Shown here: piece after piece, positions 13,365-25,800 of the stretch
Layout: each line of letters opens with the position of its first letter
Numbering within the stretch: the stretch's first letter is position 1
Assembly: GCF_031755915.1 (NCBI RefSeq)
Contig: NC_083382.1
Coordinates: 31,208,501 to 31,272,500, forward strand
Length of the DNA stretch: 64,000 nucleotides
From: Ziziphus jujuba
Lineage: Eukaryota; Streptophyta; Magnoliopsida; Rosales; Rhamnaceae
Reading direction: 5' to 3'
Notes under the pieces: model-generated
The model's input: the letters and a program-made list of their open reading frames with translations, nothing else
What the model was told of the DNA's origin: nothing
The model's database searches: none
Position numbers and translations under genes: made by a program

Positions 13365-14263
13365 GTGTCAGGGGTTGTGGTATGGCATGCATTATGGTTA
13401 TGATGACTTACAGTATGGTAGGGATAGAGTTGGTGTACTTTATACAAAATTCTGGACTTCATTATTGTACTTCAGAAAATACTTTGCCTTACCATGTAAG
13501 TAAAGATTTTGATTTATAATATTTTAAAGCCTATTTCCTTGGTTTTCAGTATTTAAATGCCATCGGTTTTTTTTCTTTTCTATTTTTTTTTTTTTTGTTT
13601 TCAGCTTTTCTCTCCCCCTACTCTCTTTATCAGGGACGACAAAGAACCTGAGGATTGTGTTATTCACTACAAAATTGGTAACTTTAATTTTTTCCATTCC
13701 TTTGTGAGTTCATGAATTTCATTGTGCATGGATCTTTGCATTTTTCATTGCTTTTGTGTGCACATGCATATGATTTATATTTCAGTTCTTCACCATTTTG
13801 ATTTATAATATTTTAAAGCCTATTTCCTTGGTTTTCAGTATTTAAATGCCATTGGTTTTTTTTCTTTTCTATTTTTTTTTTTTTGTTTTCAGCTTTTCTC
13901 TCCCCCTACTCTCTTTATCAGGGACGACAAAGAACCTGAGGATTGTGTTATTCACTACAAAATTGGTAACTTTAATTTTTTCCATTCCTTTGTGAGTTCA
14001 TGAATTTCATTGTGCATGGATCTTTGCATTTTTCATTGCTTTTGTGTGCACATGCATATGATTTATATTTCAGTTCTTCACCCAATATCACATATTGATA
14101 TATAAAAAACCAACATGTATTTATGAACTTCAAGAAACTAAAGCTGATGATTTCCAAAAGTGCAGGTGAGGCAGATCCAATAGCGCTGAATCTTGAAAGT
14201 TCTCAATTACAATTTGGTGAAGGGAGTAGGAAGCAGTTTGCCGAGCTTAAAGACAATGCTTAA
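13365..14263 (+). pseudogene. Captured gene fragment inside the Helitron
   Basis: Three exon-like blocks with proper splice sites: 13,365-13,495 (CAG before, GTAAGT after), 13,634-13,677 with a second copy at 13,922-13,965 (CAG before, GTAAC after), and 14,166-14,263 ending in TAA. Blocks two and three join in phase to read DDKEPEDCVIHYKIG followed by EADPIALNLESSQLQFGEGS and a short Lys/Glu-rich end. The first block is open in more than one frame, so its reading is uncertain. I do not recognise the parent protein. Carriage of host exons is typical of plant Helitrons. Whether it is transcribed cannot be told from sequence. Confidence 0.55.
13507..14084 (+). repeat. Tandem duplication of ~289 bp in the captured gene
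   Basis: Two near-identical copies, 13,507-13,795 and 13,796-14,084, each contain the small DDKEPEDC exon with its flanking intron. Differences are a few single bases and homopolymer lengths, so the duplication is young compared with the SWEET copies. Confidence 0.9.
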
Positions 14264-15040
14264 TTCGTTATCATGGGAACCATCTTTTTGTTAATGTGGA
14301 CATGATAGATTACTATCAGTTCATAAGTAGATTATTATCAGTCTTTTGTGAATTTATAGCATATTTAGACTATACTGTGATAGTTACACTAATATTATTA
14401 TTTTGTACATTGCAAGATGTAATAGAAATTGATTTAGGTATAACCTAATACATTTCTATTAAATCTTGCAATTTATCTTAGGAAGATAGCAATGATGCTA
14501 AGATAGATTCATCTATGACACAAGTATTTTATGACAACTTTTTGTTTAACGAAAGTAAAATAGTCATTATGAGTTTTTATGATTGTACTTATATTTCCTA
14601 TGATCATTTTTTATTTTTTGTGTTTCTTTTAGTTAATATATAAATCCATGAATAAATTAAATTTCATGATAATGGACTAGAATCAAAATAAATTGTTTAT
14701 GTTTACATTAGTTTTAAAATTAATTTATTCTCACTAAATATCTAAAACATCTCAATATTGATTGGTGTATAAAAAACAAATAAAATTGAAAGGATGAAGC
14801 TAGAATCTATTTACGAACAATAATGGTTTTTGCTTTTTCAAATTTTCTGCTTTTCTAGATTTTCTGTTCATCTAAGAGTTGGTGATGCAATCTTGGTGCC
14901 TTTATCTAGAAAGTAATTCATTCTCAAAAGAGCGTGTCCATACCTAAAGATAAAAGACCTGTTTTAAGTATTCAAGTGGTGGAGGCTGATACATCGGACA
15001 CCCATACATCGGATATTTTATATCGGACACCCATGTCTCG

Positions 15041-15315
15041 GACACAACTTAGCTCGGACAGACATCAGTTAGCTCGGCCATACACAACTTAGCTTGGATA
15101 GACATAACTTAGCTCGGACAGACATCAGTTAGCTCGGCCAGACACAAGTTAGCTCGGACAGACATCAGTTAGCTCGCCCAGACACAACTTAGCTCGGCCA
15201 GACACAAGTTAGCTCGGACAGACATCAGTTAGCTCGGCCAGACACAACCTAGCTCGGCCAGACACAACTTAGCTCGGCCAGACATAAGTTAGCTTGGCCA
15301 GACACAACTTAGCTC
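15041..15315 (+). repeat. 20-bp minisatellite, left block
   Basis: About 14 units of a 20-base repeat with two main forms, GACACAACTTAGCTCGGCCA and GACATCAGTTAGCTCGGACA. It grows out of a related lead-in (14,989-15,040) with TACATCGGACA motifs. Each unit contains TTAGCTCGG. Confidence 0.95.
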
Positions 15316-15960
15316 TTTCTTTAAAAAATAACAAGTTTTTACGTCTATAGAAGAAAAAAAAACCAAAGTAAAAAATAATTGCTCTTTCTAAGATTCGAAC
15401 ACAAGACCTCATGGGGCTCACAATGCTTAAGCAATCAACACAATCAACAAGGCTTAAGCATAAGTTGCAATAAAATTGCAATGACATTATTCTTATGCAC
15501 TTTACAACATTAAAAAACATGGACATATCGACCCAAGGACGGCTTGGGGGAATCACCCTCTGCAAGAACCATGATGCCCCATGTCGAAATTCGAATTCTA
15601 AAATCCTGAACATGTCCCAATTTTAAAAAAGAAAAAATGGAATTTCCCTCAAATGGATGGAAATCCCTTGTTGGGCACTTAAAAGTGGTTTTTTTTTTAA
15701 AATCGGGCGGACAGGTCCCCTTCTCTGGGAAGTCTGCAACCTGCCACTGCATTCCCCTTCAAATTCCCTTTCTTTTGATATATTATGGGCCCCGATCCGA
15801 CGGTCGGATCAAAAGTTATGCCCTTTCAAAGTTTTCCGATCGTTTTACGCATTCTTTTCTCGCCCGTCCCATTCCTTGTGTTCCTCGTTTCTGCCATTCC
15901 ATCACTTTGGCTTGTGTCTCTTTAAGAGACGATCGAATCGAGTGGTCGCAAGCCAAAAAC
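15316..15960. mobile_element. GC-richer insert interrupting the minisatellite
   Basis: A 645-base block with no 20-mer units separates the two parts of the array. It has a perfect 17-base palindrome, GATCCGACGGTCGGATC, at 15,794-15,810. On the minus strand it has GTTCGAATC near 15,390-15,400 in a GAGGTCT...GTTCGAATC context like the B box of tRNA-derived SINEs, with an A-rich run at the left end. Short open frames exist but look like chance. It may be one insertion or a compound of a SINE-like piece and another repeat. No clear target duplication was seen. Confidence 0.4.
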
Positions 15961-17237
15961 GGCCAGACACAACTTAGCTCGGCCACACAGAAGTTAGCTC
16001 GGCCAGACACAACTTAGCTCGGCCACACAGAAGTTAGCTCGGCCAGACACAACTTAGCTCGGCCAGACATCAGTTAGCTCGGCCAGACACAACTTAGCTC
16101 GGCCAGACATCAGTTAGCTCGGCCAAACACAACTTAGCTCGGCCAGACACAACTTAGCTCGGCCAGACATAAGTTAGCTCGGTCAGACACAACTTAGCTC
16201 GGACAGACATCAGTTAGCTCGGCCAGACATCAGTTAGCTAGGCCAGACACAACTTAGCTCGGCCAGACATAAGTTAGCTCGGACAGACATCAGTTAGCTC
16301 GGCCAGACACAACTTAGCTCGGACAGATATCAGTTAGCTCGGACAGACATCAGTTAGCTCGGCCAGACACAACTTAGCTCGGACAGACATCAGTTAGCTC
16401 GGCCAGACACAACTTAGCTCGGACAGACGTCAGTTAGCTCGGCCAGACATCAGTTAGCTCGGCCAGACAGAAGTTAGCTCGGCCAGACACAACTTAGCTC
16501 GGACAGACATCAGTTAGCTCGGCCAGACACAACTTAGCTCGGACAGACATCAGTTAGCTCGGCCAGACATCAGTTAGCTAGGCCAGACACAACTTAGCTC
16601 GGCCAGACATAAGTTAGCTCGGACAGACATCAGTTAGCTCGGCCAGACACAACTTAGCTCGGACAGACATCAGTTAGCTCGGACAGACATCAGTTAGCTC
16701 GGCCAGACACAACTTAGCTCGGACAGACATCAGTTAGCTCGGCCAGACACAACTTAGCTCGGACAGACGTCAGTTAGCTCGGCCAGACATCAGTTAGCTC
16801 GGCCAGACACAACTTAGCTCGGACAGACATCAGTTAGCTCGGTCAGACACAACTTAGCTCGGACAGACATCAGTTAGCTAGGCCAGACATAACTTAGCTC
16901 GGCTAGACACAACTTAGCTCGGCCAGACATCAGTTAGCTCGGACCGACACAACTTAGCTCGGCCAGACATCAGTTAGCTCTGCCAGACATCAGTTAGCTC
17001 GGCCAGACACAACTTAGCTGTGCCAGACATCAGTTAGCTCGGCCAGACACAACTTAGCTCGGCCAGACATCAGTTAGCTCGGCCAGACACAACTTAGCTC
17101 GGCCAGACACAACTTAGCTCGGCCAGACATCAGTTAGCTCGGCCAGACACAACTTAGCTCTGCCAGACATCAGTTAGCTCGGCCAGACACAACTTAGCTC
17201 GGCCAGACATAAGTTAGCTCGGCAAGACATCAGTTAG
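15961..17237 (+). repeat. 20-bp minisatellite, right block with 340-bp higher-order period
   Basis: About 64 head-to-tail 20-base units of the same family as the left block. Private variants recur exactly 340 bases (17 units) apart. The unit ending GTTAGCTA is at 16,221 and again at 16,561, and the unit with GACGTCAG is at 16,421 and again at 16,761, with nearly the same order of unit types between. This shows that multi-unit blocks were duplicated, as in satellite higher-order repeats. The array lies wholly inside the Helitron. Confidence 0.95.
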
Positions 17238-17866
17238 TTTTGATCCAATATGTATCAAAAAATAAATGTAAAATGAAGAAATGAAGAAATGTTCCATCAC
17301 ATATTTGATCTTCAACAGTTGCCATACTGGTGAGATCCACATTTTATGCTTCTTTTTTTATTTTGCCATACAGGTGTCAGGGGTTGTGGTATGGCATGCA
17401 TTATGGTTATGATTATACATTGACCAAAAATGTTGTATTTCATGAATTGTTGAGTTTAGTAAATTCTTCAAATAGGTAAGCTCAATGTATGTTACTTATA
17501 TTATTGATGTTATTTTTATTTATTTATTTATTTTAAATTTTTCTGGTCATTTTTTATATATTTGAAATCATGCTTTTGAACATATATGATTGTTTTGTTT
17601 TTTTAGGGATTGAGGTCAATTCCATTAGAATATATATGATACACCGGACATCTATACACCGGATATTTTATGATGCGATTTGGATATTAAATTTATGAAA
17701 AACTTGGGATAAAATGATTAATTTCTTTATGTTTGTTAATAATTTAAGATTAAATCCTTCTAAACAAATTGAAAAATGTTAATTAAAAAAACTAATTTAA
17801 CAAATTTTTTATTCAAACTTTTCCATATTACTTCAAAGCTATTAAACATTCAAATTTTAATTCAAA

Positions 17867-17885
17867 CCACGTGCATCGCACGTGG
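17867..17885 (+). other. Helitron 3' hairpin
   Basis: CCACGTGC-ATC-GCACGTGG, a perfect 8-bp stem with a 3-base loop, ends six bases before the terminal CTAG. It is the transposon's rolling-circle termination signal by family rule. The stem also contains two CACGTG (G-box) cores. Confidence 0.85.
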
Positions 17886-18121
17886 CCATACCTAGTATTA
17901 TAAAATGTGGGACTGGACCCAAATATTTATTTTCAATGACCAATTTTACCTACTAATTAATACTTTGAATCATTCACACTTCGCTGCATTGCGGAAATAA
18001 CGATATAAAAAAAATGTGTGAACGTTTTTTGTTTCTTTTTGTTGGGCTTTCATAGAATAAGTTTTAGGGAACAAATGACTATAAAGCAGCTTTATCGATC
18101 CCTCACTCCCATTGGGAAATC

Positions 18122-19240
<1,119 letters not shown>

Positions 19241-20619
19241 GGAAATCATTTATCAATTCAGGATATGTCTTGGTGATACGTTTCAAGTTGGTATCTACCT
19301 ATGGTTATGTAAGAGACCTACTATTATTATTATTATTATTATTTAACATTTTTAACTCTCTTTTTCGTGGATCAGTTTTATAAAAGAGAAAAAGAGATTA
19401 CACTGGAGAAATAAACAGGCCTAAGGAAATAACATTCCCTGCAAACACAGTTAAAACTATTATGCTAAAATGATACCTTTGCTGAATCAAAATAATATTT
19501 TATTAAATTCATGAAATTCCAGCTATATATATATATATATATTTGTAAATGTAAAAAATAACAAATGCGGAATCAAAAAAAAAAAAAAAATCTTTGAGAA
19601 AGTGATGGACTTGAGCAAATTTTTGGAGCTGGTAATATACCTATGATCCCAACGATATTCCAAGCTGTTTCGGTGTTTACCATCTTCAAAACTTTAAGAG
19701 GAAGAGAGAACTAGGGTTAGAACAGAAAAAAAGTTGCAAAGAAGCAGTAACAGATTCTCAAAGGAAATATATCCGAAATCATAGTGGGCAAAGTTCATGA
19801 AATTTGAATTGGTATACATGGTCAATTAAAGAATTGCATGTGTACTTATTAATCACATATCATATGTACTAAAAAGTCAAAATCGGCACCATCACAAATT
19901 TAACTATTTTTCAAAAAAAAAAAAAAAAAAAGAACTCTTTTCCATTTTTTTAAATTTTTAATGTTTTTTAAGGGAGTTAATTACAGATCCTAATAATCTC
20001 CAACAATTCTTATCAGGGACCCCGAATTTTCATGCTCATCTGTAATTAGATTGCATTTGACATTTTTTTAATTTCCGCATCATCTTCTTCTATCCCAGCT
20101 AGAAAATTTGGCTTATATATAAATTTTTTAAAGATATGAAAGGATAATAATTCATCACTTATACACGTCTCTCTCTTGCAAAAACAATCTAACCAACTCT
20201 AAATTAATTTTCACCAGGAGCCAAGGAACGATTGGTCTCCTCCTCATGTTGTATCAGCAAACTCCTTATGTTAATTTTATTCAAGAAATCTGCAATATAA
20301 ATTTTTAAAAATTTCTGATCCCATTTTATTTTTTAATTGAGAAAATTAGTCACAATAGATAAACCTATCTTAATGAATTTGGAGAGCATTTACAACTTAC
20401 ATAATTTTTACGAGGTTTTTAAACCGATGTACTCCAGAAGAGGAAATAAAGAGTGCACTATACTAGAGGCTAATTACTAAGTATTTAATTTTAAGTTACA
20501 ATATTTTATAGTAACGCAATGTGATCATTTTTTCTTTTAATGAAAAATCATTGTTTGAAAATTTGAATCATTCACATTGCACTAGGTAACTTTAAGGGTA
20601 TTATGAAGAAGTAATTACC

Positions 20620-20895
20620 AGAACATAGATATAAAATTTTTTTAGGGTATAAAATGTCTGGAGAGGAACTTAGCCATGAAATATAAAACAGACATTTATT
20701 TCATACTTACCATTGCTTAAGGAAATGTTGGGATATCTTCAAAATTATAAGGACTTGAATTGCAATATATATGTTGAAAGTAAGCAACCTAGCAGGATTG
20801 ATATGGTGAGCCCAAAAAGGCTAGCTATTAGGATGAACACTGTTGTACTAGACGGATTTCGGTTGGATTAACTCTTCCACATCCTTCTTTAATTA
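20620..20895 (-). pseudogene. SWEET copy E, badly decayed
   Basis: On the minus strand, 20,895 down to about 20,770 matches exon 3 (AAGAAGGATGTGGAAGAG, then CATCCTAATAGC and GGGCTCACCATCAA-like pieces) with internal deletions. About 20,715 down to 20,620 matches exon 5 (AATACATGCCGTTTTAT- and GATATCTATGT-like strings) with a roughly 20-base loss in the middle. Exon 4 is missing between them. It is the most diverged copy and carries no usable reading frame. Confidence 0.7.
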
Positions 20896-21344
20896 TGATT
20901 TTATAGCGTGAATGAGCTAAAGCTTTTAGGAAAAGAAAGACCAATTAAGGTTGAGCAGCTGAAAGCATGGATGATAGAATTAATTCAGGTCTCCTTTTTC
21001 TATTTATAATATTTCCTATGCAATTTCCCCTGTGCTGAAAGCATGAATGACCTAGAATTTAGCTGCACAGCGACACACATAAAGAATGTGAAATGCCAAG
21101 AAAATATTACAAAATAAGGTCTATCTTTTAGAAGTCTATAGAATATGAATGACTAGGCCCCTCTATACTTTGATTCAGCTCTTTTTAATGACCAGTTGTT
21201 ACCTACTATTAAGTATCATCACCAGTGCATGCAGTATTCATAGGGTGCGTGTGATCTACCTAAAAATTTTTAATATTAACTTTCTCTTTTAAGAACAACC
21301 TCGGCTACTGGGAGAGAGTTCTTGGCATTAATTTTGGAAAGAGG

Positions 21345-21563
21345 GGGTGTGGGAGATCAGTGAGTCAATTAAAACAGAAAATTTTAAAATAGAAAAGAAA
21401 TACTAGCTTTTTTCTTTCTTTCTTTCTTTTTTTTTTTTTTGTTTTGACTAAATATTAGGGTGTGGGAGATCAGTAAGTCAATTAAAACAGAAAATTTTAA
21501 AATAGAAAAGAAATACTAGCTTTTTTCTTCCTTTCTTTTTTTTTTTTTTTTAACTAAATATTA
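21345..21563. repeat. Tandem duplication of ~108 bp
   Basis: Two adjacent copies, each starting GGGTGTGGGAGATCAGT and ending in a poly-pyrimidine run and ACTAAATATTA. Differences are nearly all in the pyrimidine tract. Confidence 0.9.
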
Positions 21564-22254
21564 TACGATGACAGTAGATTTTATAAGTTATAACGTTGAA
21601 AAATTTAAGCAAAGGCCTTACATCCGGGTTTGAATGTGGGATTATTAGTGATATGATTCTATAGAATATGGGACTACATCCAAATATTCATTTTCACTAA
21701 TTAATTAATTAATGAAGTTGCAAAATCTAGTATGCAGCTCTCTATCCATAAATACACATAGAGTTTTATCATTTCTGTGATGTCCATGATCAGAATTCGT
21801 TGTGGATGGAAGTTTCGATCATATGGATTTTTCTAACTTGCTCAAATTTTAAAAGTTTCTATGTAACTATAGCATAAATTTTTTCAATATTGTTTAAAAT
21901 ATTGCACTAGCATCCGTTCATATATATATATATATATATATAAATATCTGCTTGTGTTTTATTTCCTGTAAAATTTATTCATAAAAGCTGTATCTTGTTG
22001 AGTTGGGTAGTTGAATTTTCACAAGACAAAAGTAAAGAAAATGTATGACTCTTACTTTATATATATTAAAAAAAAAATTGCAAAACAAAAGGTATTGCGA
22101 TAGGTAATTTTAATTATACCGTAAAATGACTATTGATTTCTTTACGCATGTAAGTTTCCTAGTTGTTAGTCATTATTGTTTAAAAAAAAAAAAAAAACAA
22201 AAATTGTTAGTCCATGTAAAAAAGTGGGTGTATAAAGTTTCCACGTGCTGTAAC

Positions 22255-22458
22255 TGGAAATCACGAATACGTTGGTCTCATACAGAAGCCTGTATATCAA
22301 TATACAAACGGACATTCAAGCCCAAATATTACCGTAAAAGACATTCAGTTGATGAAACTGCAAATGTTGGAAATTACGAATGGCTTGGTTACACACGGAA
22401 GCCTGTATATCAATACAAACAGACATTGAGGCCCACATATTGCCACAAAAGACATTAG
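22255..22458 (+). repeat. Two-copy ~115-bp tandem repeat
   Basis: Two diverged units, each with AAGCCTGTATATCAATA, ACATTC/GAGGCCC and AAAGACATT landmarks, lie just upstream of the CYP38 promoter. A single unit is recognisable in fragment B near 10,576-10,620. Confidence 0.75.
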
Positions 22459-22500
22459 GCCCACAAGTGAGCAGCCCATGAATCGGCCCAGTAACTAAAA
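22430..22500 (+). promoter_or_regulatory. Site II-type cluster in the CYP38 promoter
   Basis: Four GCCCA cores (reverse of TGGGC) lie within 70 bases, about 340-400 bases before the CYP38 ATG. Such site II boxes are known in plant promoters of housekeeping and organelle-related genes. A long CT-rich leader follows at 22,715-22,760. No TATA box is evident. The cluster is copied at 6,277-6,320 and 10,600-10,690. Confidence 0.5.
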
Positions 22501-22730
22501 AAAAAAAAAAAAAAGAAGAAAGAAGTGGAATTCAGACAGTAGAGAAATCTGGAAAAATGAAAAATATTTATAAGATGGAATGGGAAAAATGTGACTAATA
22601 CAATATAACATATCTTATCCAGAGCGTGAGGATGATGATGACCCATTTGCAAGCATCTCCTACGAAAATAGCCAAGTAAACCACACCGTCTGACCAACAA
22701 CCTTATCTTCTATCTCTTTTTCTCTCTCAA

Positions 22731-22761
<31 letters not shown>

Positions 22762-22835
22762 GTGTCCCTGTTAATTATTCCAACAGCCACTGATGATATT
22801 TGCCTTTTCCTAGATTTTCTAGTTTTTGACTCCTA

Positions 22836-25800
22836 ATGGCAGCCATTATCCCCTGCCACTACTGTACTACTTCTCCAGCTACCACCAGATTGTTTAGACC
22901 TCTCATACCCACCAATCGTGTTCGCTTCCCTAATGCTCCCACCCATTCTTTCTTCCGGCGGTTTGGAACCCGGTGTTCTTCACAAAACCCACATCCATTT
23001 GACCTCCAGAACAAGCAGGTGTGGTTTCTTTGGTTTTGGGTCTCATCCAAAATTGTGAAATTTACGTGCTTTTTTTCTTTTATCTGTATTGTTGAAGAAG
23101 TTCTACGTTGCTTTCATTTTCATAATACCAAGATCTGCATAAGCATGAAAAAAGTCCACTCAACTCGGTCTTTATTGAAATTGTTGAATAAAAAGCATGC
23201 AATATTGAAATGGGTATGGTCCTATCAATTAAAGGTTCATGTTTATTTTGCCTAGTTATACTTGTGATTATCTCGATTCAATGAATCAGCATTGTGCAAT
23301 CTTTTCTGAATGTGTAAATAGTCGGAATGTATAAAATGGAATTGTATAGGTTGTTCGGGATGTTGGGTTCCAAATTAAAATTCTGGAGTAACTGAACTAA
23401 CTTTGTCTTTAGCACACAAGTTTTTAAATTTAGGACCTGTTTAAAAGGTTTTTCTTATTTGTTCTTTCTGGATAACAAGGATTGAGAATGTCATTGTTCT
23501 ATAGTCGTTGTGCGTTTTAATTATTTGTGCAGAAAGGGAGATCATTTTCCTTGAAGCAGTGTGCGGTGTCTATTGCGTTGGCAGTTGGATTAATAACAGG
23601 AGTACCTGGATTCAATTGGTCTAGTAATGCCTATGCTGCTGAACCTGTATTTTCTGATCTGTCTGTGTTAATTTCTGGACCGCCAATAAAGGACCCTGGG
23701 GCATTGTTGAGATACGCTCTGCCTATTAACAATAAGGCAATCAGGGAAGTACAGAAACCACTTGAAGATATCACAGAGAGTCTCAAGGTGGCTGGAGTCA
23801 AGGCACTTGATTCCGTTGAGAGGGTAAGACGTGAAACCATTTTGTTGAATAATGTTCCAGTATCAATTTCTGTATCCACAGAAAGGTGTACAGACACTAA
23901 CCTTGACTTTATCTTTGCATGTAGAATATAAGGCAGGCTTCTCGATCCCTCAAGCAGGGGAAGACTTTAATTATATCAGGTTTAGCTGAATCAAAGAAGG
24001 AAGATGGTGTTGCACTTCTTGACAAGCTAGAAGTTGGAATTGAAGAGCTCCAACAAATTGTGGAGGATAGAAATAGAGATGCAGTTGCACCCAAACAAAA
24101 GGAGCTACTTCAGTATGTTGGAGGGTGAGAATCTTCATGTAAACAATTGCTTCTGGCATGCTGAAGACTTGACTTTTTTACTCTTTAAACTGCAAAAGAT
24201 CCATCTGCCTGAAAAAAAAAAAAAAAACACAATTGAAGTGGGATGTGTTTAGTTATTTGTTTTGTTGGTTGACAGGTGTTTGGGTTGCAAATAAAAAACT
24301 AGAAAGTAGCACTGTAAGCTATTTGGAGTAGTATAGCTGTGGGCTAACGCTTCTTCTATGATTTAAGTCCCTCTAGAGTAGGAAAATACCCTAGCTAATT
24401 TATTGAGTGATTTCAGCGACATTAGGATTTTTTTTAATTAATTAATTAATTTATTCATTTGTTAAGATTGTTGTTGTTGTTGTTTAAGAATTATCTGGTA
24501 TTACTGTGGTTGAAATTGACCAGTGCCTAAATATCATCTGCATTTTGCATGGGTTAGAAACAACAAAATTCCTATTGTATTTCAGCAATGCTTAGAAAAC
24601 CTGAGACTTGTGAAAATAAGTTGCAGCATAAATAATTATATACATGTGATAAATAATTATATGCATGTGATTCTAAATTTTGTCACTACATGCTGCTTGT
24701 TCTGAAGACTCTAAACATAACTGTCATGAAACAACGTTTCCATAGGACTTTACCCTTCAGGAAAAATATCCGTTGAATGGGCTTTTGATTTGAAGACAAA
24801 TATGAGTTCTTAACTAGAGCATCCTCGAGGGAAACCACTTAGATATAGTATTCTCATATATAACTTGTCATTGACTGCAGCTGAGATCTTCCTGGGGCAT
24901 TGGCTTTCTGCAGTGTTGAAGAGGATATGGTGGATGGCTTTCCTTATGAAGTGCCTGAAGAGTACCAAAGCATGCCTCTATTGAAGGGGAGAGCTGCTGT
25001 GGATATGAAGGTCAAGGTTAAGGACAATCCTAACGTGGATGAATGCGTCTTCCATATAGTTCTAGATGGTTATAATGCCCCTGTAACTGCTGGGAATTTT
25101 GTGGACTTGGTGGAAAGACACTTCTATGATGGCATGGAAATCCAAAGAGGTGAATACATCAGAGTCTTCTTTCCATAACATTACTAATCCATGGAAGTCT
25201 TGATGTGGATGATAAAGTCATATTTCAGGAACTACCATTGGCTGAATTGATTTTGATCCTGATTGTCATTATTGACATAGCATGGGTTTTGAACAATCAT
25301 TTTATTTATAGCAGCTAGTAAACAATGTTACTAATTTTCTATGATGTCATATTTTGAGTGGTATTCTGTGAAGGTGACATTTGCTGGCCCTCTTTTCTCT
25401 TTTCTATTTTTGTGTCTATAAAGAGAAATGCTAATAATTTCAAATCTTGTAGTACCTAAAAGTTTAGTATATATTGCTCTCAACATGGCTCACATATTCC
25501 CTCCATTTTGTTTCAGCTGATGGTTTTGTTGTTCAAACTGGCGATCCTCAAGGCCCTGCTGAGGGTTTCATTGATCCAAGTACTGAAAAGACCAGAACAA
25601 TACCATTAGAAATCATGGTGGAAGGGGAGAAAGCACCTGTATATGGAGCAACATTAGAAGTAATCTTCTCTCCCCATCCCATCTTCCCCCACCATCCCCC
25701 CCCCCCCCCCCCCCCCCCCTTCCTTTCACTCTCTCTCTTTGTGGAGATCAGTGTGCATTGCATTCCCGTTCATAGTTGTGTAGGATGCAACAAAGAAGCA

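Larger units (their letters stand above)
13216..17895 (+). mobile_element. Non-autonomous Helitron, 4.68 kb, both ends preserved
   Basis: Helitrons are rolling-circle DNA transposons that start with TC, end with CTRR after a short hairpin, and insert between A and T without target duplication. Here the left end is A|TCCTTTAGTCTATACTATAAG. The right end is an 8-bp stem with a 3-base loop (17,867-17,885), six bases, then CTAG|T. Joining the flanks at 13,215 and 17,896 restores, base for base in length, the matching exon 3 stretch of the intact SWEET (TATGA|T...AATGTGGG). No RepHel helicase reading frame is present, so it needed enzymes from elsewhere. Cargo: exon-like pieces of an unknown gene, a large 20-bp minisatellite and a GC-richer block. 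A more typical TCTATACTAT start lies nine bases further in, but the empty-site comparison favours 13,216. Confidence 0.88.
21652..22690 (+). pseudogene. SWEET fragment C and inverted junction
   Basis: From 21,652 to about 21,700 the sequence matches the exon 3 acceptor of SWEET in minus orientation (ATGATTCTATAGAATATGGG). At about 21,709 it switches to exon 6 and 3' UTR in plus orientation, decayed, followed by the shared 3' flank up to the CYP38 promoter. It marks the breakpoint where inverted and direct SWEET copies were joined. No reading frame survives. Confidence 0.65.

Noticed and set aside
13175..13519. 114-codon open frame beginning beside SWEET exon 3
   Set aside because: It crosses the Helitron boundary and reads antisense through SWEET coding DNA, so it is not one gene.
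15380..15480. tRNA gene suggested by GTTCGAATC on the minus strand
   Set aside because: No cloverleaf arms or acceptor stem could be built; at most a tRNA-derived SINE remnant.
15637..16017. 126-codon open frame over the minisatellite insert
   Set aside because: It runs from the GC-richer block into repeat units and has no protein-like pattern; overlapping frames on both strands are equally open, as expected by chance.
15041..17237. CRISPR-like array reading of the 20-bp repeats
   Set aside because: The units are contiguous without unique spacers and the DNA is a plant nuclear genome; it is a minisatellite.
22126..22458. 110-codon frame upstream of CYP38
   Set aside because: It translates a two-copy non-coding tandem repeat and poly-A; the repeat is also present in fragment B without the frame.
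23971..24159. Minus-strand frames opposite CYP38 exons
   Set aside because: Shadows of well-supported coding exons on the plus strand.
24883..24913. Earlier acceptor for CYP38 exon 4 at 24,882
   Set aside because: It creates an in-frame TGA at once; the acceptor at 24,913 gives the conserved [12 protein letters not shown].
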